This document shows positions 34,618-46,510 of a stretch of DNA of 64,000 nt, piece after piece (the stretch's first letter is position 1; each line of letters begins with the position of its first letter). The position numbers and the translations under genes are program-made. The stretch covers positions 29,672,162 through 29,736,161 of the forward strand of contig OU612067.1 in assembly GCA_914767715.1 (NCBI GenBank), written 5' to 3'. Under the pieces are notes generated by a model that ran no database searches, was not told the DNA's origin, and worked only from the letters and a program-made list of their open reading frames with translations. The stretch comes from Membranipora membranacea. Lineage: Eukaryota; Bryozoa; Gymnolaemata; Cheilostomatida; Membraniporidae.

Positions 34618-36484
34618 ATTGTTTATATATTATAAAACAATTGTTGTCACATCATCTGCAGGTCACAATTAGTTGTCACATGTGCAATCAATATTGGTAT
34701 TGGCAGTTATTGAAATATCAATTAAACTGTTTCCAGCCTGACATAATATTGAGATCAAGGAGGTCAAGAGCAATTTTCAGGCACAGCAGGTGAGAAAGTG
34801 AGGTATGCCGGATAATTATTTATGAGCGTCATAAGCAGTGTGCGAGTGTGTGAGTATTCGAATGTAAGTGTGTACTAAACAATGGTTGCTAGTGCAACGA
34901 GTAGTAATTGATGGATAAAAAGTAAGACGTTGGATTAAAACAATGGAGATAAATTTAGTTATCTAATTTTTGACATCGACATCGAATGAGCAACACTTTG
35001 TCACAAATCAGAACTGATAATTACAGATAATAGTTAGATTCATTAAATAGTGGTCAGTCAGGTTAGTAAAGTATTATAACTTTGTGGGCCTCTGTCATTG
35101 TGACTTGATGGCCCATAAATATTTTATGACCATAGATGTACACTTTGCAAATTTTGCACTTTTCATAGCCAGCAAAGCTGACTGTGTTTCATGCTATTAA
35201 ATAAAAAACTTGAACATGGAATCACATTATTCAGGAGGTTGCCGGCACAAAACATTCTCTTCTTCACTTGATCAGCTTAATTGTTTAGGTACACCGATGA
35301 TAGATAAAAACTATAACCAGAGAAATGGCTACCGGTTCATTTGTGCATAAATGGGAATTACTCTGAATTAACCTGAGATATGTGTATTATTTTGAAGTGA
35401 TGGTTTTTTTTTCAGAAAGCAATAAGTGTCTGATTAAGGACCTTATCGTCCACATATCAATGTGTTGTATTTCTCAAACATATAATACTGTGAAGCAGGT
35501 AGCAATTTGCAGATGAGATGATTAATAATGCATTAATTATTGATTATTGGATATATAAACACATCCATACAATGAAGGCAGGCATCATAATAACATGATA
35601 AAGTAGAGCATTTATAATCATTATATAAATAGTAGAACTGTCTTAAACAAAATATAGTTCCCACTCAATCGTCCTGAATTTGACCTGTAAGTGTAAACAA
35701 ATAAGCGACACCTTGCCCCAGTGAAAGAATTCAAAACTCCCAGTGCAGGTGTGACGTATGTTTTATGAGTCTTTTATCACTCTCTGTATCAAAATATATG
35801 GCAGGGTCATAGCTATGAAAGGTTTGATAGAGGAGGCCAAGAGCATAAATGCTAGCTTGCAGCTGTGCAGTGCCTAAGCAACACAAGCTTGGGTAGGGGT
35901 TCAGTCGTTGTAAGCTCTCCCTTTTTGCGTTCGTGGTAGTCTGTCTGGAGAATCTGAGAGTATCTTTGTGAACAGAATTCCAAACCGTCCCTTTCTGTAT
36001 CTGATATGTCAGTCCAGCCCTCACGCCCCTGCCAACCATAAAAATACGAGCCTGTATGGATAGCTTCTCTTACGGTATCTTATGTGTCTACAGTACTGTT
36101 TTAAAGAGCTGACCAAGGCGACACTAATGGGCAACTACAATTACTTCTGTTTCCTTCCATATTAGACTCACTGATTCTCAGTGTGTGTAAATATTATTCT
36201 CGGATATGAACCCGTTGAGAACAGGTCAAGGTTATTTTCATCATTTCAGTTGCTCATGTAAATTAGGTTTAAATTATTTGTTTTCTTCATTAACGCAGTG
36301 GTTCATAGATCAATAATATGCATCCAAGTAATTTGTTTTATGAGACATTATCTATTAGGTTCAGAAGACTATCCCATGCTGTGTAAATCAATACTGTTTA
36401 TTTTGTGTTTTGTTGGTTGTATATGAATCAAGCTGTTTGATTTGTTGTTTGAGCGTGTACATTTATTATGTGACCATTGTAATC

Positions 36485-36727
36485 TAATCTAACGTAATCT
36501 AATCTAATCCTTGCGACTGCTTAGATAGTTAGTGTATCTGTCTGGAGTGTCCTTATGGAGTGGCGATCTTCTGACACTATTTTCCCTCTTTTCTTCCTCT
36601 GTGGTGCCTACGATACCTGCATCTACAAAAGAAGAGTGTATGATTTCATGGGTTCTCTTGTAGGGTTTCACATGGGAGCTGTTACGGACATATTCTCGAC
36701 CATCTGAGGATCGTACAGTTACAGTTA
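36485..36727 (-). pseudogene. LTR-retroelement pol C-terminal relic
   Basis: In the 340-bp spacer between the two duplication units, the minus strand reads VTVRSSDGREYVRNSSHVKP then YKRTHE. The pattern 'xVRTxDGxxYxRNxxHLxP' closes the integrase C-terminal region of many Ty3/gypsy and BEL polyproteins. The longer 204-codon frame covering it runs across the duplication junction and is a chance fusion. A small AATCT-rich repeat sits at 36482-36508. Confidence 0.45.
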
Positions 36728-38097
36728 CATAAAATTTCCCGATAAATGACTCAATCAAAATAATAATATCAGATGTCACAGTTATCCGCTGATGGGCCCT
36801 ACTCTCAATCTTAATGCAGAATAGTTTATTTCGCCTGTCGCCTTCTTCGCAACGTTTTCCTTTGTACAATGAAAGACTAAAAAATAAAAATAAGATAAAA
36901 TCAGTGATGGCATCTCTATCAGTTACTATAATGCTGTCAGGGATATTGTCAATTAAAGTGTACAGCCCGTCATCACAGGCAATCCAACAGTTGTGATAAT
37001 TCAATGGGACATGATTGCATGGATAGATAGATGAGCCTTTGGTGAAATTAAATAGCAGGTTAACTTTGTCTGGAGACTGGCATGTCAGAGACCTGCTGCT
37101 GCTTAAAGCAGTTGTCACTACACTTTGTCTTGCTTAGAGTGGCCATTGAGTACCAGTCTGTGAAGGGCCTACTCTGTAGCCTGTTGAAGAGTTTTATTAG
37201 AATTAGATGAGACTATTACCTGAGATACAACCACCGCAGTCTCCTCTAGAACAGCACCACATATTCATTTGAAATATGAATTTAGCCCACCATGAGTTGC
37301 GGAGCTATATAATAATTAGCTGAGACTGGTGTAATAGATGAATGCTGTTGCCTTGTGGCATGCATTATTGAACTAAGACTGATTCACTACCATTTTGTGA
37401 AGGTCCTGATTTGGTTTTGGCTAAGTATGTGCAAGACCAAAGGAAATGTTTCTTAGTCTTAGATTTCACTTCTTGAGTTAATCTGCATTCTTCCCTATCT
37501 AGTTAGTTTATATATACAGTCTTGTCTAACCTTCAAGTGACCCCTCCTGGGTTGATGTTAGACCAATGAGATTAGGGCATAATAGGCGCAGGGCTTTCTA
37601 TCGTAATCCAGTTTAAGATCAAAGTAAGATTACAAAGATTAATCTTATTGACTTTAATATTGCAATAATCATGTTAATCCTCCAAATTACCCAAATAATT
37701 CAAAGCCCTAGTTTTTTGTACCTAATACCTGAGGTGCTTATAGGTCATAGGTACGCTCTGTGACACCCAAATAAAATGCTGTGTTGTGGAGACTGCTCTG
37801 ACAAATGTAAGAAGCTGGATAACAAATGCACTTTTCATCCAGACTATTTGATACTAATATATGAATGTATCAGCAATGTGACATATTGATTATTGTATAT
37901 GTGAGCTTGTACTCTACAAAAGTTACCAGTGCATCATAGGTCAATAAGTAGAACATTTAATACGAAATGAAATGTAGAACATTAGGTTTATACAATGAAG
38001 ATCAAATCTAATTATTGTATTGTGACACCCAAGGTGTAAAAATGAGCGGCACTTGTCATCAAATATCATAATTATCACATTATCACCAATAATAACT

Positions 38098-40613
38098 TGA
38101 CTTATGTTGCAGAACTCCTAGTGGAATATTGCGCCAGAATCGCCTTCTCCTTTCCCTTCCATCTTTCTCGATCTCTAGCCATCTCGCTAGCCTCCGCCCA
38201 CGACTTGATGTTGTGTACCTTCATCTGTTTGAGCGCCGTTCTTCGCCAAGTCTGATTGGGTCGCCCTCTCCTTCGGGTGCCTTCAGGGGCCCATCCGAGA
38301 CTGGTGTGAGGGAGAGATTCCTTCCTCCTTAGGCTGTGTCCTAGGTATCTCCATCTTCTAATTTCAATGTGCTGAGAGACTGGTTTCTGCTTGCTGCGTT
38401 CACATACTTCCAAGTTGGAAGTTTTGGACCACCAATATATTTTCAATATCCGACGGCAGCAGTTCATGTGAAATACCTCCAGTTTGTCCATATCCACTTT
38501 CGTCATTCGCCATGTTTCACATCCATAGTTCGAGTTGTAGAGTTTGAACTTGAGATGGTTGCTCATACTTCTTGATCTCCACACCTTGTTCAGTCTGTAA
38601 AAGGCTGTAGTTGCAGAGTTGATGCGGTTCTTGACATCTGCTGCTGCACCACCAGACGCATCAATTTTCGCACCAAGATACAAAAAGTTATCTACAAACT
38701 CGAGTGACTTGTTGCTGACTGTGAAATTGTTGTTAGATGCAGGGCCCATTCCATCTCGATGAATCCTCAAAACTTTCGTCTTTTGTTCATTGATGTGCAA
38801 TCCCGCTTTACTCGCTGTTGTTATGAGCTTGTCTGTAACTGTTTGCATCCCTCCATGTGTTGTAGAAAATAGCGCGACATCGTCTGCATAAGCTAGATAA
38901 TTCAGCTTGGTTGTAAGATTCCATTGGAGTCCAGTTCGATGTGTCGCTTGTACTTGCTTCATTATGAAGTCTGTAGCCATGATAAATAACAGAGGTGAGA
39001 TTACGCAGCCCTGTCTAACTCCTGATTTTACTTCGAAGTAATCGTCCTCTGCTCCGCCTTTACACGCATACCCGGTGTAGAACGCCCGTGTCAGAGTGAT
39101 GAGTTTATCAGGGATACCATAAAACTTCATCACTTTCCACATGCTCTCCCGATGAATGCTGTCAAAAGCTTTCCTGAAATCAATAAAATTGACGTACAGG
39201 GGCATCCTCCATTCTTCACATTGTTCTATGATGTTCCTCAGTGTAAATATGTGGTCTGTACAACTTCTTCCGCTGCGAAAACCTGCTTGCTCTTCATCTA
39301 GACTTCTGTTCTCCTCTAGGGCTCCGGCAATTCGGTGATGTAAAATCTTCAGAAATATTTTACTGATATACGGTAGTAGAGTAATACCCCTCCAATTTGT
39401 TGTCTTACTCAGGTCTCCTTTCTTGGGCAGTTTGATGATCACGCCGCGCCTCCAGTCTTGTGGGATGTCTTCTTCTCTCCATATACCCGAGAACAATGTC
39501 TCGAGTTCTGCTGCGCATGAGCTACTGTTACAGCGTAAAAACTCTGCAGGTAGCTCATCAATTCCTGGCGCTTTACCATTGCGCGAGGCTTTGATAATCT
39601 CTTCAATCTCCGAAAGACTAGGTGGATCATCATCTATCTCCAAATCCGTACCTGTGCTGGGTATATCCAAGGGGTCCTCAGGCTCTGCCTGATTAAGAAC
39701 TTCTTGAAAGTGCGCTGTCCAGATCTTTGCTTGTTCTTTGGGGTCAACAACTATTTGACCATTCTTGTCCTTGAGTCTAGCAGTTGATTTCCGCCTCGTT
39801 CCGCTCAGCTCTCTCGTGATATCGTACACTGCCTTCATCTGACCCATGTCAGCAGCTTCTTGTGCAGCTCCTGCCATATCTTCGATGTTGTCCCTCTTGT
39901 CCTTCCGCACGCTCTTTTTGACTAACTTCGCAAACTCTTTGTACTCTTCCTCTAGGCGTGCTGCTACGCGTCTTGAATGAGTGCCCAAGACTTTACGCCT
40001 TGCTTCCTGTCTTCGTTCTATCAACTCCCATGATCTTTCTGACATCCAGTGTGCAGGTTCCCTGCGCTTTTCTCTTCCTACTATCTCTTCTCCAACATCA
40101 TGGTATGCTTCCTTGATCTTCGTCCATCTTTCATTAACAGGGGTATCTTCCGGTAATTCCTGAAGTTGACTGAACTTATTCTCCATTGCTGCTGTGAACC
40201 TTTCTTTTATCTTCGTCAGTTTAAGTAGATTGCGATTCCATTTAGCCTTTAGACTCGGCGCTTTACACTTTCCGGCTAGTTTGAGTCGCACTTTTCCAAG
40301 GATCAGATAATGATCGCTGTACACATCTGCAGATCGCATCACTCTCACATCATGCAGGGATCTCCTCCATTTCCTGTTTATCAGCAAATGGTCTATCTGA
40401 GTTAGCTGTCCGCGAGGGGAACGCCACGTTAACTTGTGTATATCTTTGTGAGGGAAAATAGAACCCCCAATCACCATGCCATTTATTCTTCCAAACTGTA
40501 TAAGCCTCTCTCCATTATCGTTCGCCGCCCCAACTCCATGCTGCCCTAAAGTATCCTCCATCCCTATGTTGACCGTTCCAACTTGTGCGTTGAGATCTCC
40601 CAGAACCATTACT
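38098..40613 (-). mobile_element. Young 5'-truncated LINE inserted in unit 2
   Basis: Insertion absent from the matching site in unit 1 (ATAACT at 31373-31378) and flanked here by ATAACT at 38092-38097 and 40614-40619, a 6-bp target-site duplication. It is minus strand and truncated at its 5' end inside the endonuclease. Its 3' end is only four bases (GTCA) past the stop codon, with no poly(A). That is unusual but compatible with RTE-type LINEs, which have very short 3' tails. Confidence 0.85.
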
Positions 40614-40630
40614 ATAACTATTTTGATCAT
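38102..40630 (-). CDS. LINE endonuclease-reverse transcriptase ORF, 5'-truncated
   Basis: 842 codons open without a stop. The first five or six residues come from flanking host DNA. The element proper begins in the C-terminal half of an AP-like endonuclease (GDLNAQVG, residues 11-18; QIDHLLIN; SDHYLILGKVR). RT landmarks follow in order: NGKAPGIDELPAEFLR, DFRKAFDSIHRESM, SGVRQGCVISPLLF and the catalytic YADD at 581-584. The C-terminal tail contains GRPNQTWRRTALKQM and WAEASEMARDRERWK, a combination frequent in RTE-like elements of invertebrates. The catalytic centre of the endonuclease N-terminus is missing, so this copy cannot be complete. Clade assignment is tentative. Confidence 0.85.
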   Translation of the reverse strand: MIKIVIVMVLGDLNAQVGTVNIGMEDTLGQHGVGAANDNGERLIQFGRINGMVIGGSIFPHKDIHKLTWRSPRGQLTQIDHLLINRKWRRSLHDVRVMRSADVYSDHYLILGKVRLKLAGKCKAPSLKAKWNRNLLKLTKIKERFTAAMENKFSQLQELPEDTPVNERWTKIKEAYHDVGEEIVGREKRREPAHWMSERSWELIERRQEARRKVLGTHSRRVAARLEEEYKEFAKLVKKSVRKDKRDNIEDMAGAAQEAADMGQMKAVYDITRELSGTRRKSTARLKDKNGQIVVDPKEQAKIWTAHFQEVLNQAEPEDPLDIPSTGTDLEIDDDPPSLSEIEEIIKASRNGKAPGIDELPAEFLRCNSSSCAAELETLFSGIWREEDIPQDWRRGVIIKLPKKGDLSKTTNWRGITLLPYISKIFLKILHHRIAGALEENRSLDEEQAGFRSGRSCTDHIFTLRNIIEQCEEWRMPLYVNFIDFRKAFDSIHRESMWKVMKFYGIPDKLITLTRAFYTGYACKGGAEDDYFEVKSGVRQGCVISPLLFIMATDFIMKQVQATHRTGLQWNLTTKLNYLAYADDVALFSTTHGGMQTVTDKLITTASKAGLHINEQKTKVLRIHRDGMGPASNNNFTVSNKSLEFVDNFLYLGAKIDASGGAAADVKNRINSATTAFYRLNKVWRSRSMSNHLKFKLYNSNYGCETWRMTKVDMDKLEVFHMNCCRRILKIYWWSKTSNLEVCERSKQKPVSQHIEIRRWRYLGHSLRRKESLPHTSLGWAPEGTRRRGRPNQTWRRTALKQMKVHNIKSWAEASEMARDRERWKGKEKAILAQYSTRSSAT

Positions 40631-41692
40631 TTATTGTTCAGTGAAGCTGAAAGTGTACTATGCAATCCGGAGACCTTTTCATTGTAGCTGTAGAAATCAT
40701 AAATATTTAATGATGACGAATTAGTACTTTTTTCATGACCAAAGCGTGACAATAGTCATAATAAATACTGATTATTCCGGCAGCAGTTTGACGTCAGAGT
40801 AGCTGTCAGTGTTACGTACTTTTAATTTAATAACACTCTGTCCATGTAAATGCATAATCTGAGGTCAGAAAATTGTTACTTATATATTGCATATATTTGT
40901 ATACAGTATATAATGGTGCGGAAAGAAAGTAACGTGAGAAAACTAACGACGTTTCATCACACATACTGGATTTAAATTCGTTCCTCATGAGAAACTATTC
41001 CGAACTAGTAAGAAGCAAAAATGGCCATTACATACTTCAATTTTAGAAATCTCATTCACATCAACAAATTCTTTTGTCTTTGGTCTTTGGTCATTCATCC
41101 AATTGAATATCAAAAGAGGCTCAGTTGTTCTACTCATCAATCACAGTGCGGTATCAAACAGCACTGGGAGTTTTTCCCCTCAATTCATTAGGTAGCATTT
41201 CTAACATTTCATAGCATGTGATTGTTTCCTTTCTCGATATTTAGACAATGGTCTTTGTAGTATCATGATATTGATTGAGTACATTTTTGCTTTCCTGTAG
41301 TTGCACACAGAAAAATGATGCAAATGTTTAAGTGAGGCACTCAATCTAAGCTGAGATGACCCTGATAAATGACCATCGGGTCCACATCTCTATCTGCCCG
41401 AAGTAAAATGTGCTTCTCACACATAAAACTGGGAAACTGGGAGCAATTAGCGATTGTGATGATAATAATTTATAAGTTATAGATTATTGGATACATGAAT
41501 ATGACCTATACCATGATGCCTGGAGCATTATAACAACAGAATATGATAGGGAGAGCATAATTATCCTATTCAGATATGGTAAATCATGTCTCAACACAAT
41601 TGAACTTTCATTCAATCATCATCCTTTTGACCCCTTATGTATACAAATAAACAAAACAACGCGCCAATATGAAGGAATTCAAAACTTTTGGC

Positions 41693-41938
41693 ATGTTTAT
41701 ATTGCGGGTAATTTTCTCTACAATATTGGTCTATTTGGTTTACGGCTTAGGGTATATATCAATTAGAGAGAAAAACACTGCAAAAGAAACAAACAGCAGT
41801 GTGTTGGTCTTCGGAATGTTTCGATCTTATTCACAAACAACTTATCAAAATACATCGAGCCCCTACTATTGTCATTGTAATGTTTTTGATTGTGTGATAA
41901 CAATGAACTGCACTTTAATCATATCAAACAATATCTGA
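41693..41938 (+). CDS. Possible small secreted or membrane protein, copy 2
   Basis: Counterpart of 32329-32574 in unit 2. The same 81-codon frame has an N-terminal hydrophobic segment and Cys-containing end. In this copy an extra in-frame ATG at 41669 adds eight residues; unit 1 has ACG there. Since that ATG is not shared, the internal Met is the more likely start if the frame is used at all. Confidence 0.25.
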   Translation: MFILRVIFSTILVYLVYGLGYISIREKNTAKETNSSVLVFGMFRSYSQTTYQNTSSPYYCHCNVFDCVITMNCTLIISNNI

Positions 41939-42480
41939 TCAATAAGCATCATAATTACTTCTCAGCTTCCGACTTTAGACTATATAATTCTCAGTTTACG
42001 TAAATATGCCAATACTGAACCTGCTGAGAACGGATTGAATTCATTCTCATCTTTTCCCATCAGGTAAAATATAGTAAATTTTAATTATGTATCAAAAATA
42101 TTATCTGAGGCTAATCAAGTTTAATTAATTAGTTATTTCTTATACACAGGGGTACATAGATGAGTAAACAGTTCCAACTTCGTCAAGCGTTTTTGTATTT
42201 TGTATGATTGAAGTTATTTGACAAATCCTTGCATACTAACTCAAGGTATTTTCTGTATTTGACTATTAGCCACACGCTGAATACCATTACACTAGACGCT
42301 GTATTACTTGTTTCGTGGAATGTCAGGTCTAAGTGTCAGGTCACACCAAGTAGACCGCTCAAAATGTGACCGAATTTGAAAGATAAACTTCACATATTTA
42401 GTGGTTCATAGAGCTTTTATTTATTTGTAGCGAATGACTTTATTCAAGGGTTATAGGCTGTTATTGGCAATTTGACAATC

Positions 42481-43648
42481 ATGCCTCTCACAAACCACCA
42501 TGATAGACTATCACACTTACAGCTACAGGTGATCTTCTGGTTGATTGTCATTGTTACTACTGTCTCATCCTGTTGTCTCCACACTCTTACTCATCATATC
42601 AAACAAGATATAAGAGGTAAGGACACTTGATAGTCTTATGAGGAACTAGATTAGCCAGGGAACTTGCTAGATTAAGGTAATGATGCATCGAAAAGGGTCT
42701 AATGTGGTAAAATTTCCTAAAAATATCCACATTTTTCTATTAAGAGAGGGCAACAAACACAAAATCTGTGAAACACTGATTAAGAAAGTTAAATTTTATA
42801 CCCAATTCAAATTAATGTTGTTATTTACAGATTGCTACAAACCTGAGTTTACAAACTTAACATCAGCCTTAATCTGCCTGGAGGACTTTTGCTATTCAAG
42901 AAAAGAACGCATAAAAGTTCAGGATGTACATCCTAGACGCAAACACATGGAGAGAGCTGCTCGCCTAACTTCTAATCTCAATAATCTTCATAGTCCGTCT
43001 CAAAGACAGCTCGGTCACAGTCTTGGTACTACTGTTACTCAGAAGTCTTACAGCAGGGACAGAAGTGGTTCTGTATTACCAATATCTAAAGTGAAACCAT
43101 TCAATCGCAGCGGTAGCATAACTGTATTCTATGATGGTGGCTCGGACGCTACGTACATTACTCATAAAATGGTCAAAAAATTGAATGCTAAAAAGGTAGT
43201 TGGCCCCATAGGTCTAGGAATCACAATGATGGGTAGTTCTCAGACTCAGTATAGCACAGATATATATGAGGTTGATCTAAGTTCAGTGACCGGATGTAAG
43301 GTGACTCTACGTGCCTACGGTATAGATAAGATCATCGGACCAGTGTCACCGTTAGATTACACTTTACTCCAAACTCTTTTTCCTCATGTAGATATAAGTA
43401 CCGTATCTAGGGGTTCTCAAGTTGACATGTTACTTGGTGTAGACTATTTTGGTTACCATCCCAAATCAGAGATAGTTCAAGCAGGAGACCATCTGAGCAT
43501 TATGAGAGGTGTACTAGGTGACTGTTTACAAGGTAGTCATCCCGAGTTAGTCTATAGCACAAAATACACTAAGAAAGTAAAGTTAAAAGATAAAGATGGT
43601 CTGCTAAAGCAGCAGTTGGATATGGATATGGCTATGACCCCTTCATAG
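42481..43648 (+). CDS. Membrane-anchored BEL/Pao-like aspartic peptidase, copy 2
   Basis: Exons 42481-42616 and 42831-43648, with the same donor, acceptor and phase as copy 1, 317 residues. A longer open frame starting at 42680 reads through the intron and is not the likely protein. The DGGS active site, LLGVDYFG block and signal anchor are all kept. Relative to copy 1 there are about 14 replacements in exon 2, mostly in the linker before the peptidase domain, and only about four silent changes. The final ~100 residues are identical. Both copies open after duplication is consistent with function but does not prove it. Confidence 0.7.
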
Positions 43649-43769
43649 GTCACATGACTGATGATTTTCTGCACCTGCTGTGCAAGCATTTGATATTATT
43701 AGTATGATTGACAAAGCCCATGTAATCTGTGATATTCTTCATCAATCTACAGTATTGACTCCTGTGGCA

Positions 43770-43775
43770 AATAAA
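43770..43775 (+). terminator. Polyadenylation signal, peptidase copy 2
   Basis: AATAAA at the same distance from the stop codon as in copy 1. Confidence 0.5.
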
Positions 43776-43933
43776 CATAGATTGATTATTGTTTTTTAGT
43801 TTTAGTAGCCTATCATTTATTACTTTGATCATTAAACTTTTCAAAATTTGAGAACTTCATTATATTCAATCTTCTTCTGCAATATTGGTATCCCTTATAC
43901 ATCAATGCGACATCCTCTACATATTTTATATAC

Positions 43934-43968
<35 letters not shown>

Positions 43969-43969
43969 T
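43934..43969. repeat. (TA)n microsatellite, unit 2
   Basis: TA repeat interrupted by one C, matching the longer pure tract in unit 1. Confidence 0.9.
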
Positions 43970-45512
43970 GTATTGTTTATATATTATAAAACAATTGTTG
44001 TCACATCATCTACAGGTCACAATTAGTTGTCACATGTGCAATCAATATTGGTATTGGCAGTTATTGAAATATCAATTAAACTGTTTCCAGCCTGACATAA
44101 TATTGAGATCAAGGAGGTCAAGAGCAATTTTCAGGCACAGCAGGTGAGAAAGTGAGGTATGCCGGATAATTATTTATGAGCGTCATAAGCAGTGTGCAAG
44201 TGTGTGAGTATTGGAATGTAAGTGTGTACTAAACAATGGTTGCTAGTGCAACAAGTAGTAATTGATGGATAAAAAGTAAGCAATTAAAACAATGGAGATA
44301 AATTTAGTTATCTAATTTTTGACATCGACATCGAATGAGCAACACTTTGTCACAAATCAGAACTGATAATTACAGATAATAGTTAGATTCATTAAATAGT
44401 GGTCAGTCAGGTTAGCAAAGTATTATAACTCTGTGGGCCTCTGTCATTGTGACTTGATGGCCCATAAATATTTTATGACCATAGATGTGCACTTTGCAAA
44501 TTTTGCACTTTTCATAGCCAGCAAAGCTGACTGTGTTTCATGCTATTAAATAAAAAACTTGAACATGGAATCACATTATTCAGGAGGTCGTCGGCACAAA
44601 ACATTCTCTTCTTCACTTGATCAGCTTAATTGTTTAGTTACACCGATGATATAGATATAAATTATAACCAGAGAACTGGCTACCAGTTCATTTGTGTATA
44701 ATTGGGAATTACTCTGAATTAACCTGAGATATGTGTATTATTTTGAAGTGATGGTTTTTTTTTCAGAAAGCAATTAGTGTCTGCTTAACGACCTTATCGG
44801 CCACATATCTATGTGTTGTATTTCTCAAACATAAAATACTGAGAAGCAGGTAGCATTTTGCGGATGAGATGATTAATTATGCATGAATTATTGATTATTG
44901 GATATATAAACACATCCATACAATGAAGGCAGGCATCATAATAACATGATAAAGTAGAGCATTTATAATAATTTTATAAATAGTAGAACTGTCTTAAACA
45001 CAATATAGTTCCTACTCAATCATCCTCATTTTGACCTGTAAGTGTAAACAAATGAGCGACACCTTGCCACTGTGAAAGAATTCAAAACTCCCAGTGCAGG
45101 TGTGACGTATGTTTGATAAGTCTTTTATCACTCTCTGTATCAAAATATATGGCAGGGTCATAGTTATGAAAGGTTTGATAGGGGAGGTAAGAGCATAAAT
45201 GCTAGCTTGCAGGTGTGCAGTGCCTAAGCAACACAAGCTTGGGGAGGGGTCAGTCATTGTAAGCCCTCCCTTTTTGCGGTCGTGGTAGTCTGTCTGGAGA
45301 ATTTGAGAGTATCTTTGTGAACAGAATTCCAAACAGTCCCTTTCTGTATCTGATATGTCAGTCCAGCCCTCACGCCCCTGCCACCCATAGAAATACGAGC
45401 CGGTATGGATAGCTTCTCTTATGGTATCTTATGTGTCAACAGTACTGTTTTAAACGACTGACCAAAGCGAGACTAATGGGCAACTACAATTACTTCTGTT
45501 TCCTTCCATAAT

Positions 45513-45867
45513 GGGGCTCCCCGCGTATTTTACTGAAGATTGAATATTGAGTGTTTTAAAGTTGAAAAAAAGATTTGGTCTGTTTAAATGAAAAATCAAT
45601 GAAAGATTCTAGACTGGTATTTGGAGTTACCTACCCAAGTTAGGTCTTTTGGATAAACAACTCCAAACAATAACAAACTTAAACTCATCAGCCAATCAAA
45701 ACAAAACCAAATCTCAAGCACATGGGTCATTCTAAGCAGAAATGAGTAGATAACACCACAGTCCAGTTGTTTTGAAGAATTTATACTGAAGATGAGGGTT
45801 TTAAAATTGAAGATTGCTCTGTTTTCTCTAAAGAAATTGAAGACAGTTTTGTGTGCAGGGAGCCCCC
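45513..45867. mobile_element. MITE specific to unit 2
   Basis: A 355-bp insertion missing at the matching site of unit 1 (TTCCATATTAGACTC). Short terminal inverted repeats GGGGCTCCC / GGGAGCCCC, with ATAAT on both sides as a possible target-site duplication. It has no transposase. Superfamily not determined. Confidence 0.7.
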
Positions 45868-46510
45868 ATAATAGACTCAATAGTTCTCAGTGTGTGTAAA
45901 TATTATTCTTGGATATGAACATGTTGAAAACGGGTCAAGGTTATTTTCATCATTTCACTTGTTCATGTAAATTAGCTTAAAATTATTTGTTTTTTCATTA
46001 ACGCAGTGATTCATAGATCAATAATATGCATCTAAGTAATTTGTTTAGAGACATTATCTACAAGGTTCAAAAGACTAGCCCATGCTGTGTAAATCAGTCT
46101 TGCATCTTTAAACATAACATCCTCTTCATTATAACTACATTGGCGAAGGAACCTGATTGTTTATCAAGTGAGCTAATTGCTGAAGGAAAAACCAATATGA
46201 ATTTTTTTTATCTATAAACTAGCTGTTTTATTGAGCAAAATGTTGTTTTGCTCAGTAGTATCATATAGTTGCATAAGCACTATGACGATAGATATTTCAT
46301 CATAACACCTTTGCTCTATGTTACACCTTCATATTACATTTCACAACACCAGAAATTCTGATGAGCATGATAGGGTTGCTTACCTAGATTGTTATGGTTT
46401 AAGTCTCTGCAGAGCAACCAGCTGCTTTTCGTCCTTTATTCTCACCGTGAGTGAGTCAGCCTCTACAGTGTACGGTCAGAATAATCTATCTTCCAGCTTT
46501 CCTATCCTAC

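Larger units (their letters stand above)
29903..36390. repeat. Tandem segmental duplication, unit 1
   Basis: About 6.5 kb that matches unit 2 (36728-46095) in the same orientation. Homology begins at CATAAAATTTTCCGATAAAT and ends at CATGCTGTGTAAATCA. The copies differ by scattered substitutions and small indels. Unit 1 has about 85 bp near 30.15-30.24 kb missing from unit 2. It lacks the LINE and the MITE present in unit 2 and so shows their empty sites. It contains peptidase gene copy 1. Confidence 0.9.
36728..46095. repeat. Tandem segmental duplication, unit 2
   Basis: Second copy of the block at 29903-36390. It is 9.4 kb long because it contains a 2.5-kb LINE (38098-40613), a 355-bp MITE (45513-45867) and small extra segments near 41.2 and 41.35 kb. 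Peptidase gene copy 2 lies inside. Order and orientation match unit 1 throughout. Confidence 0.9.

Noticed and set aside
34490-34793. Frames rich in alternating Tyr-Ile downstream of the peptidase gene
   Set aside because: They translate a TA microsatellite whose length differs between the two units.
36504-37118. 204-codon minus-strand frame
   Set aside because: It crosses the junction between the spacer relic and duplication unit 2. The unit 1 counterpart diverges at exactly that point, so it is a chance fusion.
38129-40163. Plus-strand frames inside the 38.1-40.6-kb LINE
   Set aside because: Shadows of the 842-codon minus-strand RT frame.
42680-42830. N-terminal extension of the 322-codon frame of peptidase copy 2
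   Set aside because: It lies in the intron, is not open in copy 1, and the splice-joined upstream exon gives a better N-terminus shared by both copies.
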